64,000 bases of DNA, taken from assembly GCF_048060095.1 (NCBI RefSeq), contig NZ_JBLUOA010000002.1, forward strand, positions 1-64,000, read 5' to 3'. The position numbers and the translations under genes were made by a program. This document shows positions 1 through 8,834 of this stretch, one piece after another. The notes beneath the pieces are model-generated. The model did not search any database. It saw only the letters and a list, made by a program, of their open reading frames with translations, and was not told the origin of the DNA. The first letter of the stretch is position 1, and each line of letters begins with the position of its first letter. This stretch comes from JBLUOA01 sp048060095 (GTDB lineage: Bacteria > Pseudomonadota > Alphaproteobacteria > Rhodobacterales > Rhodobacteraceae).

Positions 1-230
1 CGAAGACCGGGGCCGACAAAACCAATCGAAGTCGGCGCCCAATGTCGTTCAATCAAGTACAGCCTGGCAAATCGCCCGGCATAGAGCGTTCCTCCGAAAC
101 ACTCAGCTAAGAGTGGCCCAACACTACCAGTTCAATTCGCAACTGCAAGGTCTTGTACCGTCGTCGCTAGAAACCTTAAGCGGACATTGGTACTGGCTGC
201 CAGAAACGTCTGCAAAGGACCGCTTTGCTC
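1..230. other. Left edge, no gene recognised
   Basis: No reading frame here resembles a known family. A minus-strand frame stays open to the left edge from about base 140 but has no usable start codon. The stretch belongs to the presumed island that ends at the tRNA-Cys fragment further right. Confidence 0.4.
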
Positions 231-833
231 CTACTTGTTAAAAACGTGCATATGCCCCCGCTGCCTCGCGGCAGCTTTCCAGTGTTTCTTACGGGCATCA
301 TCCGGTTCCAAGTGCGAATACTTCCCACCGGAGAATTTCGGCCAATCAAGAGCTAACCCTCTTCGGACCATTTCCGCGCTGAGATCACGTCCGTCCGGTA
401 GAAAGCACGTTGCAACCACACGATCATACGAAATCTCTGGCTCAATCTCGGCCGTGATGACTTGTCCTTTGCAAAGTCTGACCAATTCCCATTTCGCTTT
501 TTGCCCCCAAGGGTGCTCAAGCTCCGGCGCATCGATTCCCGCCAGACGCAAGCTGACTTTGCCGATCCGAATAGTGTCCCCGTCTACGACATAGCACTTG
601 CCCGTGAGCGTTGTTTCGAGCTGCGGGCTAGGCTGCGTTCGGGGATTAGTTACCGGTCGCTGAGGAGAGGCAGAACTTTGGGTTTGTCGTTTTAGAACAC
701 GGCGCTGGAAATCGGGCGTCACAATATTCGTTGACGGAGGTCGAATTTTTCTTTTGGGAGAAGCGCTACGGAAGAATACGCGGAAGATTAGCCTAAGCAC
801 TTTGATGCCCTCACGATTGAAATCGTGAGCCAA
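231..833 (-). CDS. Thermonuclease (SNase)-like protein
   Basis: The C-terminal half of this 200-residue protein is a staphylococcal-nuclease-like domain. It has VDGDT at about residues 83-87, the RLAGIDAPE motif at 96-104 that supplies catalytic Arg, Asp and Glu in the family, and a downstream SYDRVVATCFLPDG strand with the second catalytic Arg. The family cleaves DNA or RNA using calcium. The first 75 residues are basic and low in complexity, with a short hydrophobic stretch near residues 12-22 that could be a weak membrane anchor. The gene stands alone, surrounded by AT-richer non-coding DNA, next to a tRNA-Cys fragment, so it is probably cargo of an integrated element. The ATG at 833 is the only obvious start. 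Confidence 0.75.
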   Translation of the reverse strand: MAHDFNREGIKVLRLIFRVFFRSASPKRKIRPPSTNIVTPDFQRRVLKRQTQSSASPQRPVTNPRTQPSPQLETTLTGKCYVVDGDTIRIGKVSLRLAGIDAPELEHPWGQKAKWELVRLCKGQVITAEIEPEISYDRVVATCFLPDGRDLSAEMVRRGLALDWPKFSGGKYSHLEPDDARKKHWKAAARQRGHMHVFNK

Positions 834-1561
834 CTTTCCCTCAAAAAGTGACTTTATTTAGGCGGAAATTTGATTGTGGGCTTTCTACCGGTAGCCCGCA
901 ACGTCAGGTACACTGGACTGCTGAAGAGTGTCTAAACATTCACCCTATGTTCCGGCCGGTTTCAGGTCGAATCTAAACACAAAGTATAATCAAATCAGCA
1001 TTATACCTAGTCTTGCAAATCCGTGTACACCGGTTCGATTCCGGTACTCGCCTCCATTTACTTTCAACGAGTTCCGCCAGCCATTGCGCTGGGTGACCCA
1101 CGCCAGTCTCATTTTAGTCTCTGTTCCGCTGTTTGCCAAAAGAGCGAAGCGGACTTCTGTGGCAGTTTGGTTCGACAAAGTACTCATTTTGAAAAGTTGA
1201 GTCGCAACGTTCAAGCTTTCGTCAGAGACAGCTCTCAAATGGTTAAGACAGCTCATCAGGCCCTAAACATGCGCCCGTCCATTCCGGAAACACTGCTCAA
1301 GAATGGCCCGTAGAAATGGGGCTGGACACCTTCTTCAGAGACGAAGTTTTTCATCATGAAATCGCGGTGCGGAGCGATACGTCGAGGCTCCATGGTTCCG
1401 CAATAACCTACTAAAATAATCGGAATTGACATACCTTACTTTTTCAGTCAGTTTTTCGGTGAGATTCTCAAGCCCCTCACGGGCCGCACTATTTTCCACT
1501 CACGGGCCCGCGTCACTCAACCCACCTGCTCCGACATCCAAACGCACCGAAAGGACTTTCT
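834..1561. other. Gene-free stretch around island border
   Basis: Apart from the tRNA-Cys fragment at 1013-1056, I see no gene. The small frames on both strands have no recognisable domains. A TTGACA hexamer at 1426-1431 could be the -35 box of the imelysin operon promoter, but no convincing -10 follows at the right spacing. I could not identify a Fur or Irr box. Confidence 0.4.
1013..1056 (+). repeat. tRNA-Cys 3' fragment, probable attR
   Basis: The 44 bases match the 3' part of a bacterial tRNA-Cys(GCA): anticodon loop TTGCAAA, 3' anticodon strand TCCGT, T arm ACCGG-TTCGATT-CCGGT, 3' acceptor strand ACTCGCC, discriminator T and encoded CCA. The D arm, 5' acceptor strand (expected GGCGAGT) and 5' anticodon strand are absent upstream. 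The match begins exactly at the anticodon loop, a usual crossover point for tyrosine integrases. By the geometry of such integration, the intact tRNA gene should lie left of the window, with the element between it and this copy. Confidence 0.8.
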
Positions 1562-2824
1562 ATGCCACGCACTCTACTGGCCGCATTAGCAACCACGGCG
1601 CTGACCGCCCTGCCCGCTTTCGCAGTTGAAAAGGCGGCCGTTCTAGACACTTACGCCGATATTGCAGAGGCGACCTATGGCGACAGTCTGACGACCGCAA
1701 AGGCGTTGCAAAAAGCCGTTGAGGCGTTGATTGGCGACCCGTCAGCTGAAAACCTCGAGTCGGCGAAACAGGCATGGCTGGCGGCCCGCGTGCCCTACCA
1801 GCAGACCGAAGTTTATCGCTTTGGCAACGCGATCGTCGATGATTGGGAGGGCAAGGTGAACGCCTGGCCGCTGGATGAGGGGCTGATCGACTATGTCGAT
1901 GCGTCGTATGGCGGCGCGTCGGACGAAAACGAGTACGCGACGCTGAACGTTGTTGCGAACGCCACCTTCACCCTGTCGGGCGAAGAGGTTGACGCGGCAA
2001 ATATCACGCCTGATCTACTGGAAGGCGCGCTTCACGAGGCGGATGAGGTCGAGTCGAACGTCGCCACCGGTTATCACGCGATCGAATTCCTTCTTTGGGG
2101 CCAAGACCTGAACGGCACCGAGCACGGCGCGGGCAACCGCCCCTGGACCGACTATGCGACCGGCGAGGATTGCACCAACGGCAACTGTGACCGGCGCGGG
2201 CAATACCTGAAGGCCGCGACGGAGCTTCTGGTCAGCGATTTGGAATGGATGGCCGCACAATGGGCCGAGGGTGGAGAGGCCCGTAGCATCGTGATGTCCG
2301 ACGAAGGTGCCGGAATCAACGCAATCCTGACCGGGATGGGCAGCCTGTCATATGGCGAGCAGGCGGGCGAACGGATGAAACTGGGCATCATGCTGGACGA
2401 CCCGGAAGAGGAGCATGACTGCTTTTCCGACAACACGCATAACAGCCACTATTACGATGGATTGGGAATGCGGAATGTCTATGTCGGCGAATATGTCCGA
2501 ATTGATGGTTCTGTGGTCTCCGGCCCCTCACTCTCCGACCTGGTAGCCGCGGCTGATGCGGATGTTGATGCCGGGCTGACCGATGCGCTTAACGCGACGA
2601 TGGTTGAACTCGGCCAGATCAAAACCGCGGCTGAGGTTGGGTTCAGCTACGACCAGATGCTCGCCCGTGACAGCGCCGAAGGCGAAGCGCTGATCATGTC
2701 CGCTGTCGATGCGCTTATTGCGCAGACACGCGGGATTGAGCGCGCGGTTTCAGCGCTCGGCCTTGATCAGATCGCGTTTGAGGGGTCCGACAGCCTCGAC
2801 GATCCGAACGCTGTGTTCCAGTAG
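1562..2824 (+). CDS. Imelysin family protein (M75), iron-uptake associated
   Basis: This 420-residue protein starts with a Sec signal peptide ending near residue 21 (PAFA-V). The imelysin-family motif GxHxxE is intact as GYHAIE at residues 170-175. Imelysin-like proteins are periplasmic or lipid-anchored proteins tied to iron acquisition (IrpA/ICMP group); despite the peptidase name, most are thought to bind metal or protein rather than cut. An AAAGGA ribosome binding site lies just before the ATG. It is the first gene of a tight four-gene operon with a di-heme protein, a second imelysin and a DUF1513 protein. That set recurs in marine alphaproteobacteria and is usually predicted to be iron regulated. 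Confidence 0.92.
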   Translation: MPRTLLAALATTALTALPAFAVEKAAVLDTYADIAEATYGDSLTTAKALQKAVEALIGDPSAENLESAKQAWLAARVPYQQTEVYRFGNAIVDDWEGKVNAWPLDEGLIDYVDASYGGASDENEYATLNVVANATFTLSGEEVDAANITPDLLEGALHEADEVESNVATGYHAIEFLLWGQDLNGTEHGAGNRPWTDYATGEDCTNGNCDRRGQYLKAATELLVSDLEWMAAQWAEGGEARSIVMSDEGAGINAILTGMGSLSYGEQAGERMKLGIMLDDPEEEHDCFSDNTHNSHYYDGLGMRNVYVGEYVRIDGSVVSGPSLSDLVAAADADVDAGLTDALNATMVELGQIKTAAEVGFSYDQMLARDSAEGEALIMSAVDALIAQTRGIERAVSALGLDQIAFEGSDSLDDPNAVFQ

Positions 2825-2836
2825 ACGGCAAGGCAA

Positions 2837-4390
2837 ATGGGCGTGAAACGGAGCTATCTACTCGGCGCGGCTTTAGTGATTTTGGGCGCGCCTGCCGCCT
2901 TGGCGGGGGCGGAACTTGACCTGCCGCATCTTAATGTCGTGCCCCGCACCGAGGCCGAGCAGGCGCGGATAGACACCGTTACGCAGCCAACCAGCAGTTT
3001 CGACACCGCCGAGCCGTTCGAAACCAACCCCGGTGGTGCCGCGACGGTGCCTGCCGGAACCGACACGAACGCCTTTTCGCATCCGTCAGCCAATATCTCG
3101 TTCGAGCGGGAATTGGACTTCAAGCTCGGCAACGGGTTGTTTCGCAAGCTTTGGGTGTCTTCGCCATCCTCTACGCTTGCCTCAGACGGACTCGGCCCGC
3201 TGTTCAATGCCCGGTCCTGCCAGCGGTGTCACCTGAAGGACGGGCGCGGCCATCCGCCTGAAGACCCGGACGACAGTACCGTGTCGATGTTCCTGCGAGT
3301 CTCCGTCCCCGCCTCAGCGGACGAGGCGATGAGCGAGATCGAAGCCTTTCTGTTATCCGTCGGAGACGACACACCCCGCAACCGCCCCGATCCAGTCTAT
3401 GGCGGTCAGTTGCAGGATTTTGGCGTGCAAGGACACGCGGCGGAATATCGGTTGGGCATTGAATACGAAGAGGTTGAAATCGCCCTGTCAGACGGCGAGT
3501 TCGCCACGCTTCTGAAACCGACCTATACGGCGGAGAATTTAAGCTACGGCCCGCTGGCAGAGGGCGCGATGCTGTCGCCTCGCATCGCACCCCAGATGAT
3601 CGGTCTGGGGCTGTTGGAGGCTATTCCAGCCGCCGACATCCTCGCGGCCGAAGACCCGGACGATGCGGATGGCGATGGCATATCCGGCCGCGCGCAGATC
3701 GTCTGGTCGTTCGAACATGACCGGCCAATGCTGGGTCGCTTTGGCCTGAAGGCCGGCGCACCGACCATTCGCGAACAATCCGCCGCTGCGTTCTCTGGCG
3801 ATATTGGCATTTCGACCCCGATCTTCGGCGCCCCCTTCGGCGATTGCACGGATGCGCAGCCCGACTGCCGGGCCGGGCCGCATGGCGACGGCGACGTCCG
3901 GGTGACAGAGGTTGATGCCGAGGGGCTGGACCTCGTGACATTCTACAGCCGCAACCTTGCCGTGCCCGCCCGGCGTGATGTGGACAACCCGCAGGTCTTG
4001 CGCGGCAAAGAAGTATTTTACGATACCGGCTGCACCTCTTGCCACACGCCAAAATACGTCACCCATCGACTTGAGGACCAGCCAGAGCAGAGCTTTCAGT
4101 TGATCTGGCCCTATACCGACCTGCTACTGCACGACATGGGTGAAGGGCTGGCCGACAACCGACCCGAAGGTCGCGCGTCGGGTCGCGAATGGCGGACCGC
4201 GCCGCTTTGGGGGATCGGTTTAACCGAACAGGTGAACGGCCACACCCGGTTCCTGCACGATGGGCGCGCGCGCAATCTGCTTGAAGCGATCTTGTGGCAT
4301 GGAGGAGAGGCCGAGGCCGCGAAATCCCTTGTGGTCGAGATGCCGAGAGAAGACCGTGACGCCATGATCCGATATCTGGAGAGCCTGTGA
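2837..4390 (+). CDS. Di-heme oxidoreductase family protein (DUF1111)
   Basis: This 517-residue exported protein has a signal peptide (about residues 1-23) and two c-type heme sites, CQRCH at 128-132 and CTSCH at 399-403. The layout, with a heme site near each end and a DxDxDGxSGR-type loop between them (about 276-285), matches the DUF1111 'di-heme oxidoreductase, putative peroxidase' family. It lies 12 bases after the first imelysin gene and overlaps the next by one base (TGATG), so translation is probably coupled. A likely role is redox work at the periplasmic face linked to iron uptake, for example changing the iron oxidation state; this is inferred from context only. Confidence 0.9.
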   Translation: MGVKRSYLLGAALVILGAPAALAGAELDLPHLNVVPRTEAEQARIDTVTQPTSSFDTAEPFETNPGGAATVPAGTDTNAFSHPSANISFERELDFKLGNGLFRKLWVSSPSSTLASDGLGPLFNARSCQRCHLKDGRGHPPEDPDDSTVSMFLRVSVPASADEAMSEIEAFLLSVGDDTPRNRPDPVYGGQLQDFGVQGHAAEYRLGIEYEEVEIALSDGEFATLLKPTYTAENLSYGPLAEGAMLSPRIAPQMIGLGLLEAIPAADILAAEDPDDADGDGISGRAQIVWSFEHDRPMLGRFGLKAGAPTIREQSAAAFSGDIGISTPIFGAPFGDCTDAQPDCRAGPHGDGDVRVTEVDAEGLDLVTFYSRNLAVPARRDVDNPQVLRGKEVFYDTGCTSCHTPKYVTHRLEDQPEQSFQLIWPYTDLLLHDMGEGLADNRPEGRASGREWRTAPLWGIGLTEQVNGHTRFLHDGRARNLLEAILWHGGEAEAAKSLVVEMPREDRDAMIRYLESL

Positions 4391-5376
4391 TGCGAGTCCT
4401 CGCTGCTGCCCTGATTGCCCTTGCATCGCCCGCTGTTGCCGGAGTTGATGCTGTGATCGACGATCACATCCTGCCCGGTTATGCGCGTTTCGCGACCGAA
4501 GCTGCAACGCTCTCCGATGCCGCTGAACAGGATTGCACCGCCGAAGCCTTGCGGTCCGCGTTTCAATCCACCTTCGACGCTTGGATGGGCATCAGCCACA
4601 TCCGTCTGGGTCCGGCGGAGGAAGGGGGCCGCGTGCTCGCCATCGCGTTTTGGCCCGACACGCGCGGCCTGACCGACAAGACCCTGCGCCGCCTGATCGC
4701 GGATCAAGACCCGGTTGTGGGCAGTGCGGAAACTTACGCCGATGTCTCCATTGCCGCCCAAGGGATGTTCGCGCTTGAACGCCTGCTTTATGACGAAACG
4801 CTGTCGAGCTATGCGGCTGGCAGCTACACCTGCACTCTGACCGCCGCCATCGCGGGCAATTTGGCCGAATTAGCCGGGGATATTCAATCGGAATGGCAGG
4901 ACGGATTCGCCGAAACGCTCCGCGCCGCCGGAGACGCGGGCAACACCCGCTTCCTGACGGAGCGGGAAGCGGCGCAAGCGCTGTTCACCGCACTGACAAC
5001 AGCTCTGGAATTCGATGCAGATCAACGGCTTGGCCGCCCCTTGGGCTCCTTCGACCGGCCTCGCTCAAAGCGTGCCGAGGCATGGCGATCTGGTCGGCCA
5101 TTGCGCAACATCACCCTGTCGCTGGAGGCTTTGCGCGATCTCGCAGCGACTCTGACCGATGAGAAGCCGACCGCGACGCTCGCCGCATTCGACGCGGCGC
5201 TTGAGGCTGCGAACGCGTTGGACGATCCGATCTTTGCCGGCGTCGAAGACCCCCAAGGACGGCTTGAGGTTGAAATCCTGCAACAGCGCATTCAGGCGAT
5301 CCGGCAGGCGGTGATTTCCGAAATCGGCCCGGCCCTGGGCGTTGCGGCTGGATTCAACTCCGCCGATGGGGATTGA
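4390..5376 (+). CDS. Imelysin family protein, second paralog
   Basis: The ATG at 4390 overlaps the TGA stop of the di-heme gene, giving a 328-residue protein with a signal peptide (about residues 1-18). The all-helical body and operon position mark it as the second, shorter imelysin. At the place where the family has GxHxxE it reads GMFALE, so the motif histidine is replaced by phenylalanine while Gly and Glu are kept. It may therefore bind metal differently from its upstream neighbour or serve a structural role. A GTG three bases earlier is an alternative start. The 3' end lies just before the start of the DUF1513 gene. Confidence 0.88.
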   Translation: MRVLAAALIALASPAVAGVDAVIDDHILPGYARFATEAATLSDAAEQDCTAEALRSAFQSTFDAWMGISHIRLGPAEEGGRVLAIAFWPDTRGLTDKTLRRLIADQDPVVGSAETYADVSIAAQGMFALERLLYDETLSSYAAGSYTCTLTAAIAGNLAELAGDIQSEWQDGFAETLRAAGDAGNTRFLTEREAAQALFTALTTALEFDADQRLGRPLGSFDRPRSKRAEAWRSGRPLRNITLSLEALRDLAATLTDEKPTATLAAFDAALEAANALDDPIFAGVEDPQGRLEVEILQQRIQAIRQAVISEIGPALGVAAGFNSADGD

Positions 5377-5380
5377 CGCG

Positions 5381-6454
5381 ATGACGACCCGGCGCAGCTT
5401 CCTCGGCGGCGTTATCGCCGCCTCCGCCTTTCCGCAGGTGACGTGGGCCGATGCAGGCGGCCCTTCCTACCTTGCCGCTGCGCGGGAGGTCGACGGAAAA
5501 TACGCCCTATTTGGCCTGTCTTCAGTCGGCGCAGATCTGTTTCGCATCCCCCTGCCCGACCGTGGACACGCCGCCGCCGCGCATCCCACCGCGCCCGAAG
5601 CGGTCGCCTTCGCCCGCCGCCCCGGCAGCTTTGCCCTCGTCATAGATTGCGTGCGTGGTCGCATAACGCATCGCCTCTACGCCCCAGACGGGCGGCATTT
5701 CTACGGCCACGGAACTTTTGTTGAGGGCGGTGAGCTTCTCTGCACCACGGAAAATGACATCGAAACCGGTGAAGGGCGCATCGGGTTTTGGTCCCGCTCC
5801 GCCGGATATGAGCGGGTGGGTGAAATTTCGTCCGGCGGGATCGGGCCGCATGACATCAAGACGCTGGCAGATGGCAACACACTTGTCGTGGCCAACGGTG
5901 GCATCCGAACGCATCCCAACTCCGGTCGCGACAAACTGAACCTCGATACGATGCGGCCAAACTTGTCTTACCTGACGATCGACGGAGCTATCGCCGATCA
6001 GGTAGAGCTTGCGCCCGACTTGCACCAAAACTCCATCCGCCACCTCGCGCTTGGTCCCAATGGCGTCACAGCCTTCGCGATGCAATGGCAGGGTGATCCC
6101 GCGGACGCGCCGCCGCTGTTGGGATTGCATCGGCGCGGAGAGTCTCCGCGCCTGCTATCCGCCACCCTTCCCGAACAGATCGCGATGGAAGGCTATGCCG
6201 GAAGCATCGCGATAGACAGCGCGGGCGAGACCGTCGCCATCACCTCCCCCCGTGGCGGGCGCGTGCATCTGTTCAATACCGTTGACGGTTTTCGCACCAG
6301 CCTGCCCCGCGCGGATGTCTGCGGGCTGGCGGTGGCAACCGAAGGGTTCATGGCAACCGACGGGCTCGGCGGAGTTTCGGTGATCGACGCCGCCCAAATG
6401 AAGCCCTTGGGCCGTCAGAGTCGGTCGTGGGACAATCATTTGATCGCTGTGTAA
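5381..6454 (+). CDS. DUF1513 domain-containing Tat-exported protein
   Basis: The 357-residue product begins with a twin-arginine signal (TTRRSFLGG then a hydrophobic stretch), so it should be exported folded, possibly with a cofactor. The rest has repeated beta-strand units with HD and GHG turns, as expected for a beta-propeller-like DUF1513 protein. I chose the ATG at 5381 because it places the RR motif right at the N-terminus; an upstream in-frame start at 5342 would overlap the previous gene. It closes the imelysin operon, where DUF1513 proteins are regularly found. Its biochemical role is unknown. Confidence 0.88.
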   Translation: MTTRRSFLGGVIAASAFPQVTWADAGGPSYLAAAREVDGKYALFGLSSVGADLFRIPLPDRGHAAAAHPTAPEAVAFARRPGSFALVIDCVRGRITHRLYAPDGRHFYGHGTFVEGGELLCTTENDIETGEGRIGFWSRSAGYERVGEISSGGIGPHDIKTLADGNTLVVANGGIRTHPNSGRDKLNLDTMRPNLSYLTIDGAIADQVELAPDLHQNSIRHLALGPNGVTAFAMQWQGDPADAPPLLGLHRRGESPRLLSATLPEQIAMEGYAGSIAIDSAGETVAITSPRGGRVHLFNTVDGFRTSLPRADVCGLAVATEGFMATDGLGGVSVIDAAQMKPLGRQSRSWDNHLIAV

Positions 6455-7144
6455 CATCGGCGATCCACCTTAGACCCGCCAACGAGCCAGCTTGGGACTC
6501 CGTTCCGTGAATGCCCAAGCGGCGTGATTGAAAATTCGCGATCAGTCAATTGTCTTGTCGTCGCCATCGGAGCGAAGAAGTTAGCTGAGGTGAAGAACGT
6601 GTTGCGGCATTCAAACGGTTTCTAGAAACGCTTCGCCAAACGCGCGTCGCGTAGGCAATTACTCCGCTGCAGGACTGATTGGTTAGATTTTCCGAGAGAT
6701 CGTGGATGCCCTCGCGGACGGAGCGGCTGCAGCAATGCCTGGCATGACCCATAAGCAGCACCCAAGGTTTCTCGTATTTCCCCCGCCACCGCCGCGCCGC
6801 CTTCAATACTGGGCGCGCGATTAAGCTGCCGGGAATAGGGTATCGGCAATCACTGTCCGCACCCCGAAAAACTAGACGCCAATTAACATGCGTAATTGAA
6901 ACACCGGTGATCGATATGGATCGTCAGCAGTATTTGCTGCCGAGCGCGTCACAGCAGTAATTTCGCTGCGTGTCATAGTGAATTTGCAATTCATGATCAT
7001 TATTCAAAACCCAAATACTCTCCGTATTGTCTGTCTCACATAGAAAAGCGGCGAGATATTGCTGGGATTGAGGCAGTTTTGGAAACAGTTTCCGACAGGG
7101 CGGTCATAAGCTGTGCGGTATCTGATTGGAGCGCAACACCAACC
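6455..7144. other. Intergenic stretch, 690 bases, convergent
   Basis: This lies between the ends of the imelysin operon and the GntR gene. No intact gene is visible. A possible degraded carbonic-anhydrase fragment lies on the minus strand (separate entry). A small perfect inverted repeat, GGAAAC-A-GTTTCC, sits at 7081-7093. The rest is unremarkable and somewhat AT-rich near 6950-7050. Confidence 0.4.
6600..6830 (-). pseudogene. Possible beta-carbonic anhydrase remnant
   Basis: Two minus-strand frames seem to share one ancestral protein. One reads SIEGGAAV (compare SIEYAV in beta-carbonic anhydrases) and, after a frame change, the next reads EKPWVLLMGHARHC (compare the family's LVMGHxxCG zinc region), followed by a helix-like VREGIHDLSE. 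The signal is short, needs a frameshift and lacks the second Cys-Gly, so this is a weak call that could be chance. Confidence 0.2.
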
Positions 7145-7918
7145 TCACTCCGAGATAAATCGGCGCAGCATCTCGGCCTCTTGGTCCTCCATCAGCTTTT
7201 GCGCGGTTTTCATGTGGTCTTGCATGATCTGCCGCGCCTCATCGGCTTTGCCATGGCGCAAGGCTTGTACAAGTCGCATCTGGTAGTCGCGACCCTTGGC
7301 CCAAAGCTGGATATTGGGAGGTGAATAAAGCCGTCGATAGACCGTCAGGTCGGAGAGAATATTCACCATGAAATCAATGAGAAAGGCGAGCAGGTCATTC
7401 TCCGACTGCGCCGCCAGAAGCGCGTGAAACCGAAGGGAGGAAATGTGCTGTTCCCGCTCCTCATCAAGCGTCTTGGCGGGTTCTGAGTAGGTTCCGATAT
7501 TCGCCTCAAGCTGCGCCAGTACGTCATCGGGGAGCGTCCCAGCAAGCTGCGCTGCCAATTCAGGTTCAAGCACACGACGGAGCTGATAGATGTCGGCAAT
7601 CGTCAGGTTCTTGAAGTAGAAGTAATTGGCCAACAGCGCCCGGGCCCGCTCCTTCGACACTTCATGCACAAAACTGCCGCCGCCGGGGCCGGTTCGGGTT
7701 TTAACAAGCCCCTGCGCTTCGAGAATGCGCATCGCCTCGCGGATCGTACCTTTGGCCATGCCAAAGCGTTCGATCATCTCAGGCTCGCTTGGCAGGCGAT
7801 CTCCCATCTGCAAGCCTTGCTCAACAACCCAGTCTTTTATCGCTTCGGCGACACGGACAGGGCGGCTTTGTTTCGGTTCATTCTTCGATTGGGTTGTGGC
7901 AGGCAGCAAACTGGTCAT
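7145..7918 (-). CDS. GntR family regulator, FadR/FCD subfamily
   Basis: The 257-residue protein has an N-terminal winged helix-turn-helix (about residues 20-90, with GDRLPSEPEMIERFGMAKGTIREAMRILE-type spacing) and a C-terminal all-helical FCD ligand domain (about 105-235). FadR-type regulators bind short palindromes and are released by small acids or amino-acid-like ligands. It is the last gene of the peptide-ABC operon, overlapping the preceding ATPase gene by 41 bases. Starts further in would cut into the DNA-binding domain. Its likely targets are the two palindromes at 13317 and 13344 between the divergent operons. Confidence 0.9.
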   Translation of the reverse strand: MTSLLPATTQSKNEPKQSRPVRVAEAIKDWVVEQGLQMGDRLPSEPEMIERFGMAKGTIREAMRILEAQGLVKTRTGPGGGSFVHEVSKERARALLANYFYFKNLTIADIYQLRRVLEPELAAQLAGTLPDDVLAQLEANIGTYSEPAKTLDEEREQHISSLRFHALLAAQSENDLLAFLIDFMVNILSDLTVYRRLYSPPNIQLWAKGRDYQMRLVQALRHGKADEARQIMQDHMKTAQKLMEDQEAEMLRRFISE

Positions 7919-8834
7919 CTCCCATCTGGGTCAGCTGTGGTTCGGTCGTCCGGCAGATATCCGTCGCGCTTGGACATCGGCCCGCGAAGGCGCAACCGGG
8001 GGGTGGGTTTAGCGGGTCGGGAAGCTCACTATCCTTCTGTTCCGGGGCTTTCAGCGCGCGTCCGACAACCGGGGCGCTGTCGGCAAGGAGCTTTGTATAG
8101 GGGTGTTTGGGGGATTTGAAAATCTCCTCTGCTTTACCGATCTCGACGACGGAGCCGAAGTAGAGCACGACAACGCGCTGGCTGACCGCCTCGACCACGG
8201 CAAGGTCGTGGCTGATGAACAGATAGGTGAGGTTGAATTCCCCTTTCAGCCGCGCGAGTAGATTCAGCACCTGCGCCTGTACGGACACGTCGAGAGCTGA
8301 GACGGGTTCGTCCAGCACGATGATCCGGGGGGCTGCGGCAAGAGCACGGGCGATCCCGATGCGCTGCGCCTGCCCGCCCGAAAATTCATGCGGGTAGCGC
8401 GTCAGGAAATCCTGCCGCAGATTGACGCTGTCGAAAATCTCCGCAATTCGCGCATCGCGGTTGTATTTTTTCATATTATACAGTAGTTTAAGCGGAGCTT
8501 CCACGACCTGCCGGATCGTCTTGCGGGGGTTCAGGCTGCTGATCGGGTCCTGAAACACATACTGGATCACTTTGCCGAATTCCGCCGGGTCGGCGTTGTC
8601 GAGCGCTTTGCCTTCAATTTCGATCTGCCCGGTCGTCGGCTCCAACAGCCCGACCAGCATCCGGGCAAAAGTGGATTTTCCGCAACCGGATTCACCGACC
8701 ACGCCCAGCGTTTCTCCGGTCGCAACCTCGAACGACATCGGGCGCACGGCGCGCACGCCGTCCTGCGCCCTGCCGAACAGCGGCTTTTTCAGCGCGAAGG
8801 TCTTTGACAGGTTCTCGACCCTAAGCGCGGGCAT
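7878..8834 (-). CDS. Peptide/nickel-type ABC transporter ATP-binding protein (OppF/DppF-like)
   Basis: The 318-residue ATPase has Walker A GESGCGKST, signature SGGQAQR, Walker B IIVLDEP and the C-terminal oligopeptide-transporter extension with paired cysteines (CAFAGRCPSATDIC). I chose the ATG at 8834 (MPALRVENLSKTF), which overlaps the end of the upstream permease-ATPase gene by 14 bases; a longer open frame upstream is only antisense-free read-through without domain content. It energises import together with the ATPase half of the fused protein, most likely as a heterodimer at the inner membrane. Confidence 0.92.
   Translation of the reverse strand: MPALRVENLSKTFALKKPLFGRAQDGVRAVRPMSFEVATGETLGVVGESGCGKSTFARMLVGLLEPTTGQIEIEGKALDNADPAEFGKVIQYVFQDPISSLNPRKTIRQVVEAPLKLLYNMKKYNRDARIAEIFDSVNLRQDFLTRYPHEFSGGQAQRIGIARALAAAPRIIVLDEPVSALDVSVQAQVLNLLARLKGEFNLTYLFISHDLAVVEAVSQRVVVLYFGSVVEIGKAEEIFKSPKHPYTKLLADSAPVVGRALKAPEQKDSELPDPLNPPPGCAFAGRCPSATDICRTTEPQLTQMGDDQFAACHNPIEE

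Noticed and set aside
928..1313. Short frames overlapping the tRNA-Cys fragment
   Set aside because: They run through a tRNA fragment and non-coding border DNA, without ribosome binding sites.
2015..4066. Several minus-strand frames opposite the imelysin and di-heme genes
   Set aside because: They mirror conserved coding sequence and share no known domain.
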